Assembly: GCF_031457275.1 (NCBI RefSeq)
Contig: NZ_JAVDWH010000001.1
Coordinates: 2,728,001-2,792,000, forward strand
DNA: 64,000 bases
From: Aeromicrobium panaciterrae
Lineage (GTDB): Bacteria; Actinomycetota; Actinomycetes; Propionibacteriales; Nocardioidaceae
Direction of reading: 5' to 3'
The notes beneath the pieces were generated by a model that saw only the letters and a program-made list of their open reading frames with translations, made no database searches and was not told where the DNA came from. Positions 55,862 through 64,000 of this stretch are shown here, one piece after another. The translations under genes and the position numbers were made by a program. Positions within the stretch are counted from its first letter, which is position 1. The number at the start of each line of letters is the position of its first letter.

Positions 55862-56589
55862 CGACGCAGCAGGTAGGCGTCCATGACCCATCCGGCGGCA
55901 AGCTTCACCGCGTCGCGGGACTCATTGAGCTCGCCCAGAACGTCGCCGATGCGTCCGGCAACCAGCGCCTCATGCTCGGTACCGAGATTGGCGCCCCACC
56001 AGATCTGCCAGTCCTCAAGCCCGTCGAGATCGAGACGTGCGCTCAGCATCACCAGGATGTTGTCTGCGCCCGCATCAACGGCCTCGCGCAGCTTGCGGCC
56101 AGTCGTGACGAGGATCGGCTGGCCGATCTCGTGGAGCACGATGCGGTGACGCGCGGCGAGCAACTGAAGACTTGAGATGCCGGGAATGACATCCCATTCC
56201 GCCTCGACCTGACCGCGAGCGAGAATGCGCTCGACGATGCGGATCGTCGAGTCGTAGAACGCAGGGTCACCCCATACGAGGAACCCGACGTCGCCGGGGT
56301 GATCGAGAATCACCCGCTCGTACGCCTCGGCACGCGCTTCGTGCCAGTCAGTGACTGCGCCCTGATAGTCGGCCGGATCCGCTCGGTCGCGCTCGGGATC
56401 GCGTACGGCGATCACCTTGGCGTCCGGGACGTGCCGCGCCAGCAACGCCTGTCGAGCGGCGAGCAGCTGATCGTCGTCGGCCTTTTCGGCCACGACGAAG
56501 TACGCCACCGAGTGCATGGCAGCTATCGCTTCAAGCGTCACCTGGTCCGGGTCCCCCGGACCGATGCCGATGACGCGGATGCGTCGCAT
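55858..56589 (-). CDS. cobF: Precorrin-6A synthase (deacetylating)
   Basis: 243 residues. Tetrapyrrole methylase fold: N-terminal IGIGPGDPDQVTLEA SAM loop, VGFLVWGDPAFYDST, and VIPGISSLQLLAARH; RIVLHEIGQPILVTTGRKL is specific to CobF. It methylates C-1 and removes acetate in aerobic cobalamin synthesis. The start overlaps the cobN stop (TGATG), so cobN-cobF is one transcript behind the riboswitch. Confidence 0.94.
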   Translation of the reverse strand: MRRIRVIGIGPGDPDQVTLEAIAAMHSVAYFVVAEKADDDQLLAARQALLARHVPDAKVIAVRDPERDRADPADYQGAVTDWHEARAEAYERVILDHPGDVGFLVWGDPAFYDSTIRIVERILARGQVEAEWDVIPGISSLQLLAARHRIVLHEIGQPILVTTGRKLREAVDAGADNILVMLSARLDLDGLEDWQIWWGANLGTEHEALVAGRIGDVLGELNESRDAVKLAAGWVMDAYLLRR

Positions 56590-59500
56590 CAGGCCTTGTC
56601 CTCGAGATCGCCCTCGATGTCGAGGTAGACCTGCTGCATCGCGGCGAGCACGTCAGGATCTGGATCGGCCCAGAGATCGCGCTCGGCCGCCTCGTTGAGC
56701 CGCTCGATGATCCCGCGCAGCGCCCAGGGGTTCGACTTCTTCATGAACTCCTGGTTGACCTCGTCGAGCACGTACTCCTTGGCGAGGGTCTCGTACATCC
56801 AGTCGTGGACGACGCCGGTCGTCGCGTCGAAGCCGTAGAGGTAGTCGACGGTTGCGGCGAGCTCGAACGCGCCCTTGTAGCCATGGCGCTGCATCGCACC
56901 GATCCAGCGCGGGTTGACGACGCGGGCGCGGAACACCCGAGTCGTCTCTTCCTGCAGGGTCCGCGTACGTACGGCATCGGGTGTCGTCGAGTCGCCGACG
57001 TACGCCTTGGGGTCCGAACCGGTCAGCGCACGGACGGTCGCGATCATGCCGCCGTGGTACTGGAAGTAGTCGTCAGAGTCGGCGATGTCGTGCTCGCGGG
57101 TATCGATGTTCTTCGCGGCGACCTGGATACGCCGATAATTGGCGCGCATGTCATCGGCCGCCGGCGCACCGTCGAGGTCGCGTCCGTACGCGAAGCCGCC
57201 CCACGCGGTGTAGACCTCGGCGAGGTCCTTGTCATCGCGCCAGTTGCCTGCCTCGATGACCTGCAGGATGCCCGCGCCGTACGAGCCCGGCTTCGACCCG
57301 AAGATGCGGGTCGTCGCACGCCGCCAGTCGCGGTGGTCGTTCATCTCGTCCTGAGCGTGGGCACGTACGTAGTTCTTGTCGTCCTGCTCGTCGAGACCCG
57401 CGACCTGACCGATGGCGTCGTCGAGGATGCCGATGACATGCGGGAACGCGTCGCGGAAGAAGCCCGAGATGCGTACCGTCACGTCGATGCGCGGACGGCC
57501 CAGTTCCTCAAGCGGAACGACGCGCAGGCCGTTGACCCGGCGCGAGGCGGGATCCCATTCCGGCTCGACGCCGATCAGCGCGAGGACCTCGGCGATGTCG
57601 TCGCCGGACGTACGCATTGCTGACGTTCCCCAAACGGAGATGCCGACCGAGCGCGGGTACTCACCGGTGTCGGCGAGGTGGCGCTCGATCAACGAGTCAG
57701 CCATGGCGCGGCCGGTCTCCCAGGCGAGGCGAGAGGGAACAGCCTTGGGATCGACGGTGTAGAAATTGCGTCCAGTGGGGAGCACGTTGACGAGCCCACG
57801 CAGTGGCGAGCCCGACGGGCCAGCCGGGATGAAGCCGCCCTCGAGCGCATGCAAAACGTGGTCGAGCTCATCGGTGGTCTTGGCCAGTCGCGGCACAACT
57901 TCGGTGGCGGCGAACTCGAGAACGCGAACGACCTCGGGCGCATCCGTCAGGGTGCGGGCTGTCGCCACATCCCAGTCGGCGTCTTCCATGCCCTGAATCA
58001 GCGCCTTGGCCTGTTCCTCGATCTTGTCGATCGCGGCCGTCGCCTCACCATCTTTGAGGCCGAGCGCAGCGCGCAGTCCGGGGACCGCACCGGTCTCGCC
58101 GCCCCAGATCTGGCTTGCCCGCAGGATTGAGAGCACGAGATTGACCCGTGCTTCACCGACCGGTGCCTGACCGAGAACGTGCAGGCCATCGCGAATCTGC
58201 GCGTCCTTGATCTCGCACAGCCAACCGTCGACATTGAAGATGAAGTCGTCGAAGTCGTCCTCGTCCGGGATGTCATCGAGACCGAGGTCGCGATGCATCT
58301 CCGCGGCCCGCATGTGGGTCCAGATCTGCGAGCGGATCGCCGGGAGCTTGGCCGGATCCATCGCCGCGATGTTGGCGTACTCGTCGAGCAGCTGCTCGAG
58401 CTTGGCGATGTCGCCGTACGACTCGGCACGCGCCATCGGCGGGATCAGGTGGTCAACGATCGTGGCGTGCGCACGACGCTTGGCTTGCGCGCCCTCGCCC
58501 GGATCGTTGACGAGGAACGGGTAGATCAGCGGCAGGTTGCCGATCGCGGCGTCGGTGCCACAGGCCGCTGACAGCGCGGCGTTCTTGCCGGGCAGCCACT
58601 CCATTGAGCCGTGCTTGCCGAGGTGGACGACGGCGTGAGCGCCGAATGCCTGTTCAACCCAGCGGTATGCAGCGAGGTAGTGGTGCGACGGCGCCATGTC
58701 GGGATCGTGATAGATCGCGACGGGGTTCTCGCCATACCCGCGGGGCGGCTGGATCATCAGCACGATGTTGCCGGCACGGATCGTGGCCAGCACGATCTCC
58801 TGCTGCTCGTTGACGAAGAGCTTGCCGGGCGCGGGGCCCCACGCCTCGAGCATCGCGTCCTGCAGTTCGGGGTGGAAGCCTTCGAACCAGCCCTCGTACT
58901 GCGCGGCAGGGATACGTACGTGGCTCTCGGTCAGGTGGACCTGGGTGAGCCACTCCTCGTCCTGGCCACCGGCTGCGATGAGCGCGTGGATCAGCGCATC
59001 GCCCGCTTCGGTCAGGTCTTCAAGCTCCAGGCCCGGGATTTCGCCGGGCGCACCGAGGTCGTAGCCCGCATCGCGCATCTCGCGCAGCAGGCGGATCGTC
59101 GAGACGGGGGTATCGAGGCCAACGGCGTTGCCGACACGGCTGTGCTTGGTCGGGTACGCCGAGAGCATCAGCACAATCTTGCGCTCGGACGGCGCGACGT
59201 GGCGCAAGCGCGCGTGAGCAACCGCGATACCGGCAACGCGGGCACAACGCTCGGGGTCGGCGACGTAGCGCGGCAGACCATCCTCGTCGATCTCCTTGAA
59301 GGAGAACGGCGCCGTGATGATGCGCCCGTCGAACTCAGGGATCGCGATTTGGCTGGCCGAGTCGAGCGGAGTGACGCCGTCGTCAGAAGCCGCCCAGTCC
59401 TCGCGACTCGATGTCAGGCAGAGGCCTTGCAGGATCGGGATGTCGAGGGCCTTCATCCGTTCGACGTCCCACGCTTCGTCATCGCCACCGGCGCTGACAG

Positions 59501-60170
59501 TTCCGGGCTTGGTACCGCCAGCTGCGAGCACCGTGACAACCAGCGCGTCGAGGGTGGCTAGCTCGGTGAACAGCGCGTCGGGGGCCGCACGCAAGGACGA
59601 ACTGAAGATCGGTACGCCGTACGCCTCGCCTGTCGCGTCGATCGCGTCGGCAAGCTGGTGAGCGAAACCGCTGTTGCCCGAAGCCTCGTGGGCTCGGTAG
59701 TAGAGGACACCGATACGCGGACGATCAGTGCCTATCGATCGCTCTGCGACGCCCCATTCGGGCAACACTGCGGGCGGCTCAAAGCCGATGCCGGTCAGCA
59801 GGACGGTGTCGGACAGGAACGCGTGCAGCTGGGTGAGGTTGGCGGGGCCGCCCTCAGCGAGGTAGCGGTGCGCCTCAGCGGCGGTGCCGACGGGCACGGT
59901 CGAGTGGCTCATCAGCTCGGCATCAGGAGTCTGCTCTCCACCGAGTACGACAACCGGCGCACCTGACGCGAGCACCGCATCGAGACCATCGCGCCACGAG
60001 CTCGCCGTACCGAGGATGCGTACGACGATGAGGGCGGCTCCCTCGATCACGGGAGGAAACTCGGTGGCGACATCGAGTCGCGAGGGGTTGGCCAACACGT
60101 AGTCAGCGCCGCTCGAGCGGGCCGACAGCAAGTCAGTGTCGGACGTGGACAGCAGCGCGATGCGCGTCAT
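56589..60170 (-). CDS. cobN: Cobaltochelatase subunit CobN
   Basis: 1193 residues, near the usual length. Family blocks: GKHGSMEWLPGKNAALSAACG, LPLIYPFLVNDPGEGAQAKRRAHATIVDHLIPPM, and near the C-terminus NPRWIGAMQRHGYKGAFELAATVDYLYGFDATTG. With CobS and CobT (not in window) it inserts cobalt into hydrogenobyrinic acid a,c-diamide using ATP. gaggagg precedes the ATG, and a cobalamin riboswitch lies upstream, so B12 represses cobN and cobF. Confidence 0.95.
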   Translation of the reverse strand: MTRIALLSTSDTDLLSARSSGADYVLANPSRLDVATEFPPVIEGAALIVVRILGTASSWRDGLDAVLASGAPVVVLGGEQTPDAELMSHSTVPVGTAAEAHRYLAEGGPANLTQLHAFLSDTVLLTGIGFEPPAVLPEWGVAERSIGTDRPRIGVLYYRAHEASGNSGFAHQLADAIDATGEAYGVPIFSSSLRAAPDALFTELATLDALVVTVLAAGGTKPGTVSAGGDDEAWDVERMKALDIPILQGLCLTSSREDWAASDDGVTPLDSASQIAIPEFDGRIITAPFSFKEIDEDGLPRYVADPERCARVAGIAVAHARLRHVAPSERKIVLMLSAYPTKHSRVGNAVGLDTPVSTIRLLREMRDAGYDLGAPGEIPGLELEDLTEAGDALIHALIAAGGQDEEWLTQVHLTESHVRIPAAQYEGWFEGFHPELQDAMLEAWGPAPGKLFVNEQQEIVLATIRAGNIVLMIQPPRGYGENPVAIYHDPDMAPSHHYLAAYRWVEQAFGAHAVVHLGKHGSMEWLPGKNAALSAACGTDAAIGNLPLIYPFLVNDPGEGAQAKRRAHATIVDHLIPPMARAESYGDIAKLEQLLDEYANIAAMDPAKLPAIRSQIWTHMRAAEMHRDLGLDDIPDEDDFDDFIFNVDGWLCEIKDAQIRDGLHVLGQAPVGEARVNLVLSILRASQIWGGETGAVPGLRAALGLKDGEATAAIDKIEEQAKALIQGMEDADWDVATARTLTDAPEVVRVLEFAATEVVPRLAKTTDELDHVLHALEGGFIPAGPSGSPLRGLVNVLPTGRNFYTVDPKAVPSRLAWETGRAMADSLIERHLADTGEYPRSVGISVWGTSAMRTSGDDIAEVLALIGVEPEWDPASRRVNGLRVVPLEELGRPRIDVTVRISGFFRDAFPHVIGILDDAIGQVAGLDEQDDKNYVRAHAQDEMNDHRDWRRATTRIFGSKPGSYGAGILQVIEAGNWRDDKDLAEVYTAWGGFAYGRDLDGAPAADDMRANYRRIQVAAKNIDTREHDIADSDDYFQYHGGMIATVRALTGSDPKAYVGDSTTPDAVRTRTLQEETTRVFRARVVNPRWIGAMQRHGYKGAFELAATVDYLYGFDATTGVVHDWMYETLAKEYVLDEVNQEFMKKSNPWALRGIIERLNEAAERDLWADPDPDVLAAMQQVYLDIEGDLEDKA

Positions 60171-60180
60171 GTTCCTCCTC

Positions 60181-60194
60181 GGGGTTCTCGCCCC
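60181..60194 (-). promoter_or_regulatory. Hairpin beside the cobN ribosome binding site
   Basis: ggggcgagaacccc on the minus strand: GGGG and CCCC arms, directly before gaggagg and the ATG. It may be the expression platform of the riboswitch, masking the ribosome binding site when B12 is bound. Confidence 0.5.
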
Positions 60195-60204
60195 GTGTGG
60201 TCGG

Positions 60205-60310
60205 TTGCTCCACGTTCAGTGTCTGGCTGGCCTCATCGGCTGTCACAGTGGCGGAACCGCTCCGGAGTTGCACCGGATTCCTGCGACGTGGAAGTGCAGA
60301 CAGACTACCG
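60205..60310 (-). ncRNA. Cobalamin riboswitch upstream of cobN
   Basis: On the minus strand the core elements of the AdoCbl riboswitch appear in order: GGAATCCGGTGcAACTCCGG, AGCGGTTCCGCCACTGTGA (containing the B12 box GCCACTG), and AGCCAGACAC near the 3' end. It lies 35-140 bases before the cobN ATG. Boundaries are approximate. The divergent plus-strand gene starts near its 5' end, which leaves little room for that gene's own promoter. Confidence 0.93.
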
Positions 60311-60339
60311 GCTCGACCATGTGCGGGATGATGGCCCGT

Positions 60340-61035
60340 ATGGATGACGCGGCCTTCGACCTGGCAGCAGAGGTCGGGCCGTTCTTTGTCCTCGAACGCT
60401 GGTCCGCTGATGCTGGGTGGCGTCCGCTGAGCGAGCTCGTCGACAGCCCTGACGTTCTGAGAGAACGCGTAGCGGCTGCGCGCGAGATGCTCGCCGAGCG
60501 ATCGCGGGTCTCTTTCACAGAGATCGAGGAGCGGGCCACGGCCTCGATCGTCTTCCTTGGGTTGGCTGCCCGACTGGTGTCACCGTCGCTCGCCTGCGCA
60601 GCGCTCGCCGACCACATACCCAACCTGTCGCTTGATGCCCTGTGGTGGAAGCCCGTGGTTGGTGGCCCCTGGCCGTTGGCTCGCAGTGCCTCAGAGCCGA
60701 CGGCCGCCCTAGGTCTCGATGAGCAGATCCTTCAGCCGGTCGTAACTCCAGTCCTTGAGGCGTTCGCCCGAACGTTCGCGCTGTCCGAGCAGGTCCTCTG
60801 GGGCAATGTCGCGTCCAGCCTCGCCGGTGCACTGGGAATGCTCGCCGCCGCGCGTCCCGACCGTGCGGAGGCCACGACACAACTCGTCCAAGACCTGCTC
60901 GCGGCGGGGACCCTTCACAACACCGGAGTTCTCACCGGATCGTTCAAGCGCAATTCGTGCTGCTTGTTCTACCGAGTGCCGGGTGCCGGGATCTGTGGCG
61001 ACTGCGTACTGGACGAGGCGCCAACACCCGCGTGA
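60340..61035 (+). CDS. FhuF-like (2Fe-2S) protein in the cobalamin cluster
   Basis: 231 residues from ATG 60340; ATGs at 60319, 60328 and 60331 are alternatives, while a frame back to 60136 crosses the riboswitch and is rejected. The C-terminus has the FhuF iron-sulfur motif Cys-Cys-x10-Cys-x2-Cys (CCLFYRVPGAGICGDC). The rest is alpha-helical (EVGPFFVLERW, AAREMLAERSRVSF, LVSPSLACAALADHI). FhuF proteins reduce ferric siderophores; here, just upstream of cobG, it may instead supply electrons to the corrin pathway. This is inference. Confidence 0.82.
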   Translation: MDDAAFDLAAEVGPFFVLERWSADAGWRPLSELVDSPDVLRERVAAAREMLAERSRVSFTEIEERATASIVFLGLAARLVSPSLACAALADHIPNLSLDALWWKPVVGGPWPLARSASEPTAALGLDEQILQPVVTPVLEAFARTFALSEQVLWGNVASSLAGALGMLAAARPDRAEATTQLVQDLLAAGTLHNTGVLTGSFKRNSCCLFYRVPGAGICGDCVLDEAPTPA

Positions 61036-61047
61036 CACCATGACGGG

Positions 61048-61926
61048 GTGAAGAATCGCTCCTATTCCGACCGGTGTCCGGGCGTCCTGCGTCCGTGGAT
61101 CGCCGACGACGGAGCGCTCGTACGGCTGCGACTCATCGGCGGCGTGCTGCCGACCTCGACCTTGCGCGATCTGGTCACCATCGCCAGCAAGTACGCCGAC
61201 GGCACGATCCTGCTGACCAAGCGCACCAACCTGCAGCTCCGCGGCATCGACCATGCAGACGGCTGCGTACCGGCCGCGCTGGTCGACGCCCTCGGCCAGG
61301 CGGGGCTGTTGCCGTCGCCCAGTCACGAGCTCGTACGCAATGTCATGGTCTCGCCGCTCACGGGACGCATCGGCGGTCAGGCAGACCTCCGCGAGATGGC
61401 GCTCGAACTCGACCGGCGGCTGTGCGCCGATCCGGAGTTCGCGGCTCTGGCCGGACGCTTCCTGTTTGTGCTCGATGACGGCCGCGGGGACATCGAGTCG
61501 CGATCCCTCGACCTCGGCCTGATGGCAGTCGATGCCGAGACGGTGCAGCTACGGATCGGCTCGCATCTGTGGGGACCGCTCGTACCGCTCGACGAAGCAC
61601 CCGTCGCGCTGCTGTCGTACGCGAGCAGGTTCCTCAAGCTTCGCGGTGACGGCGAAACCGCGCTGTGGCATGTCGATGAACTGCCTCGAGGCGGCGAAGA
61701 ACTGCTCAATGAGCACCATGCGCGCGACCTGCGGACCCAGGTCAGTGCGCTCGCCCCGCCATACGGCATCATCGCGCAGGACGACGGCCGAAGTGCCGAT
61801 CACGTTGCGGTGCCCGACGGTCTGCTCACTCCCGAGCTCGCTGCCACGATCCTGGATCGAGCCGGCACCGAGGTGATCGTGACGCCGTGGCGGAGCGTCG
61901 TCATCCCCGATCTGGAGAACGAATGA
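61048..61926 (+). CDS. cobG: Precorrin-3B synthase CobG, C-terminally short
   Basis: 292 residues. The N-terminal sulfite-reductase-like domain is well conserved (DRCPGVLRPWIADDGALVRLRLIGG, GTILLTKRTNLQLRGI, SHELVRNVMVSPLTGRIGG, DDGRGDIESRSLDLG, VTPWRSVVIPDLENE). As I recall the family, CobG continues for ~75-100 residues after this point with the Cys motif (Cys-x5-Cys ... Cys-x3-Cys) for a [4Fe-4S] cluster and siroheme. No such motif is present, and the stop overlaps the cobH ATG. The enzyme may be inactive or need a partner. Confidence 0.85.
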   Translation: MKNRSYSDRCPGVLRPWIADDGALVRLRLIGGVLPTSTLRDLVTIASKYADGTILLTKRTNLQLRGIDHADGCVPAALVDALGQAGLLPSPSHELVRNVMVSPLTGRIGGQADLREMALELDRRLCADPEFAALAGRFLFVLDDGRGDIESRSLDLGLMAVDAETVQLRIGSHLWGPLVPLDEAPVALLSYASRFLKLRGDGETALWHVDELPRGGEELLNEHHARDLRTQVSALAPPYGIIAQDDGRSADHVAVPDGLLTPELAATILDRAGTEVIVTPWRSVVIPDLENE

Positions 61927-62567
61927 AGCGTCCCACCCGGCATTACGACTACGTGGCCGACGGCCCGGCGATCTACGTCGACTCGTTCGCGACAATTCGC
62001 GACGAGGCCGAGCTATCGCACATTCCGGACGATGCCGAGAAGGTCGCCGTACGCATGGTGCATGCCTGCGGACAGGTCGATCTGACCCGCGACCTCGACA
62101 TCCACCCCCGCCTGGTCGCCGCGGCTCGTGGCGCTCTGGAGTCCGGTGCGCCGATCCTGACGGACGCCAACATGGTCGCCTCTGGTGTGACCCGCGCACG
62201 ACTGCCGAAGGACAACGAGGTGCTGTGCTTCCTCCGAGATGAGCGCGTGCCCGGACTGGCGAAGGAATGGGAGACGACCCGTTCGGCGGCCGCCGTCTCG
62301 CTGTGGGAGGACCGCCTTGAGGGTGCTGTCGTCGCGTTCGGCAATGCCCCAACCGCGCTCTTCCACCTTCTCGAGATGTTGCTCGACGGCGCTCCGCACC
62401 CGGCCGCGATCATCGGTACGCCGGTGGGCTTCATCGGTGCAGCGGAATCCAAGGAAGCGCTGGCGGCATTCGAGCTCGACATCCCGTATCTGACGGTGCA
62501 CGGCCGTCGCGGCGGCTCCGCCATGGCCGCATCCGCTCTCAACGCGATCGCTCAGGAGCGAGAGTGA
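61923..62567 (+). CDS. cobH: Precorrin-8X methylmutase
   Basis: 214 residues from ATG 61923, overlapping the cobG stop (ATGA). Conserved blocks: AVRMVHACGQVD with the catalytic His, ILTDANMVASGVTRARLP, AVVAFGNAPTALFHLLEM, AIIGTPVGFIGAAESKEAL and LTVHGRRGGSAMAASALNA. It moves a methyl from C-11 to C-12. The cobIJ start overlaps its stop (GTGA). Confidence 0.96.
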   Translation: MKRPTRHYDYVADGPAIYVDSFATIRDEAELSHIPDDAEKVAVRMVHACGQVDLTRDLDIHPRLVAAARGALESGAPILTDANMVASGVTRARLPKDNEVLCFLRDERVPGLAKEWETTRSAAAVSLWEDRLEGAVVAFGNAPTALFHLLEMLLDGAPHPAAIIGTPVGFIGAAESKEALAAFELDIPYLTVHGRRGGSAMAASALNAIAQERE

Positions 62568-64000
62568 CCGGCCGCTTGTACGGCGTAGGGCTCGGTCCCG
62601 GCGACCCCGAACTCATCACGCTCAAGGCTGCCCGGCTGATCGCGGCGGCTGACGTCATCGCCTTCCACGCCGGCGTCGGCAAGCAGTCGAACGCTCGCCG
62701 CATCGCTGCTGATCTCATTCCGGACGGCGCGATCGAGGAAGAGCTCCGCTACCCCGTGACGACCGGCGCGACTGCGCACTCCGGCGGCTATGCGGGTGCG
62801 ATGGCCGAGTTCTACGAGGAGTCTGCGGCTCGCCTCGCAGTACACCTCGAGGCTGGCCGCACTGTCGTCGTACTCGCCGAAGGCGATCCACTGTTCTACG
62901 GGTCGTACATGTACATGCACGACCGGCTGTCCGATCGGTTTGAGACCGAGGTTGTACCCGGCGTACCGGCCTTCGCCGCGGCCACTGCAACGACCGCATC
63001 ACCACTCGTCCGCCAGACCGACGTCCTCACGATCCTGCCCGGCACCCTCGACGAAGCCGAGCTGGCCAGACGCCTCGCCGACACCGACGGCGCGATCATC
63101 ATGAAGCTCGGCCGCACGTTCCCCAAGGTGGTCTCGGCACTTCGCCAGGCTGGCCGCTTGGACGGTGCCCTCTACGTAGAGCGTGCTTCGATGCCGGAGG
63201 AACGGTGGCTGCCCGTCGTCGACGTCGATCCAGACTCGGTTCCGTACTTCTCTCTGATCGTCGTCCCCGGCGACTCAAAACCAGACCCAGCCGATCGAGT
63301 AGCCGAGGAACTGGGGGCACCCCCACGAGCGCAGCGAGAAGGGGGCGGCGTATCGAGATCCGCCGAGCTCCTGGTCATCGGGCTAGGCCCCGGACCCGAC
63401 CGGTGGATCACCCCCGAGGTCACCGAAGCACTCGCCGGCGTCCATCACGTCGTCGGCTACGCGCCGTACGTGAACCGGGTCCCGCAGCGCGAAGGCCTGA
63501 CCCGGCACGCCTCCGGCAACACCGTCGAGGTCGACCGCGCACGACTCGCTCTCGACCTCGCTCTCAAGGGCGAGCGCGTCGCCGTCGTGTCGGGTGGCGA
63601 CGCTGGGATCTTCGGTATGGCCGCGGCCGTGTTCGAGGCCGCCGAGGACGAGGCGTACGCCGATGTCCCGATCCGCGTACTCCCCGGCGTCTCCGCCGTT
63701 CAGGCAGTCGCGGCTCGCGCGGGCGCACCGATCGGCGGCGACTTCGCGGTGATGAGCCTGTCCGACCGGCTCAAGCCGTGGTCGCTCATCGAGCAGCGCC
63801 TTCGCGCTGTGGCCGAGGCCGACCTCGTGCTGGCGATCTACAACCCGGCCTCCCGCTCACGTACGACGCAGGTTGCGGAGGCTCAGACGATCCTGCTCGA
63901 GCACCGCTCCGGCGACACCGTCGTTGTCGTGGGCCGCGACGTCGGACGTGACGAAGAATCACTCACCGTCACGACCCTGGAGAAGCTCGATCCCGATTCG
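62564..64000 (+). CDS. cobIJ: CobI-CobJ fusion: precorrin-2 C20- and precorrin-3B C17-methyltransferase (3' end outside)
   Basis: 479 codons visible from GTG 62564; no stop before 64000. The CobI part (about residues 1-245) starts LYGVGLGPGDPELITLKAARL and has LAEGDPLFYGSYMYMHDRL and VVPGVPAFAAATA. The CobJ part starts at LVIGLGPGPDRWITPEVTEAL (residue 270) with VVSGGDAGIFGMAAAVFE and VLPGVSAVQAVAARAG. Residues 251-263, G-A-P-P-R-A-Q-R-E-G-G-G, form a linker whose DNA matches an interspersed repeat. Two SAM-dependent methylations on one chain. Confidence 0.94.
   Translation, partial: MTGRLYGVGLGPGDPELITLKAARLIAAADVIAFHAGVGKQSNARRIAADLIPDGAIEEELRYPVTTGATAHSGGYAGAMAEFYEESAARLAVHLEAGRTVVVLAEGDPLFYGSYMYMHDRLSDRFETEVVPGVPAFAAATATTASPLVRQTDVLTILPGTLDEAELARRLADTDGAIIMKLGRTFPKVVSALRQAGRLDGALYVERASMPEERWLPVVDVDPDSVPYFSLIVVPGDSKPDPADRVAEELGAPPRAQREGGGVSRSAELLVIGLGPGPDRWITPEVTEALAGVHHVVGYAPYVNRVPQREGLTRHASGNTVEVDRARLALDLALKGERVAVVSGGDAGIFGMAAAVFEAAEDEAYADVPIRVLPGVSAVQAVAARAGAPIGGDFAVMSLSDRLKPWSLIEQRLRAVAEADLVLAIYNPASRSRTTQVAEAQTILLEHRSGDTVVVVGRDVGRDEESLTVTTLEKLDPDS
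63326..63338. repeat. Copy of the short interspersed repeat inside the CobI-CobJ linker
   Basis: cgagcgcagcgag is the reverse complement of 6676-6688. It sits between CCCCC (63319-63324 region) and GGGGG (63341-63345), giving a possible hairpin, and reads in frame through the linker between the two enzyme domains. Confidence 0.5.

Noticed and set aside
60136-60339. N-terminal extension of the FhuF-like gene
   Set aside because: It would cross the cobalamin riboswitch and the cobN start on the other strand and shows no homology.
63205-63951. 248-codon plus-strand frame overlapping cobIJ
   Set aside because: Arginine-rich out-of-frame reading of cobIJ; the CobI-CobJ frame is clearly coding.

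Overview
The window looks like a chromosomal segment of a high-GC Gram-positive bacterium (Actinomycetes), most likely Nocardioidaceae and perhaps Aeromicrobium; the genus is an inference. Reasons: high GC with many GTG starts; a BldN-type ECF sigma factor, a BldC-like regulator, the 33-residue ribosomal protein bS22, ClpC, DisA, DUF3180 next to folK, and a CobI-CobJ fusion; and many promoters of TAnnnT type only 6-8 bases before the start codon, as expected for leaderless mRNAs. No rRNA, tRNA, insertion sequence, prophage or CRISPR array was seen, and no gene-free stretch exceeds about 200 bases.

Layout. 1-10.7 kb: end of a HAD phosphatase; a sigma/anti-sigma operon with a 30-codon ORF between its two genes; an acyltransferase-epimerase-bS22-bldC block; then acuC, proC, a LysE exporter, a TIM-barrel isomerase and a Ppx/GppA phosphatase. 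10.7-18.2 kb: genome maintenance and stress genes (radA, disA, mutY, clpC). 18.2-22.8 kb: lysS and a pantothenate/CoA operon (DUF2520 gene, panC, panD, coaX). 23.3-26.9 kb: a tightly coupled trio of MidA/NDUFAF7-type methyltransferase, polysaccharide pyruvyl transferase and stand-alone NuoD. 27-30.2 kb: an AraC regulator facing a small nickel-binding/membrane protein pair, and a DUF885 metallopeptidase. 30.2-39.6 kb: a long minus-strand block dacB, metallopeptidase, tilS, hpt, ftsH, folE, folP, NTF2-like gene, folB, folK, DUF3180, linking tRNA modification, purine salvage, membrane proteolysis and folate synthesis. 39.6-41.3 kb: ppa and a secreted sugar dehydrogenase.

41.3-55.9 kb is accessory: a Baeyer-Villiger-type flavin monooxygenase coupled to a cytochrome P450 with a divergent TetR gene, PAP2, quinone oxidoreductase, fibronectin-III protein, an alpha/beta hydrolase co-transcribed with its own TetR regulator, a merR-aldo/keto reductase operon, a secreted SGNH esterase, a medium-chain reductase and a LigD-type primase-polymerase. 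Several of these promoters carry perfect palindromes over their -35/-10 region.

55.9-64 kb is an aerobic cobalamin cluster: cobN and cobF on the minus strand behind a cobalamin riboswitch, and an FhuF-like iron-sulfur protein, cobG, cobH and cobIJ on the plus strand, the last running off the window. CobG is short and ends before the usual iron-sulfur region.

The observations most worth following up are the methyltransferase-NuoD pairing, the truncated CobG, the frequent leaderless promoter geometry, the palindromic operators, the hairpin leader of the bldC homologue and the 30-codon ORF in the sigma operon.
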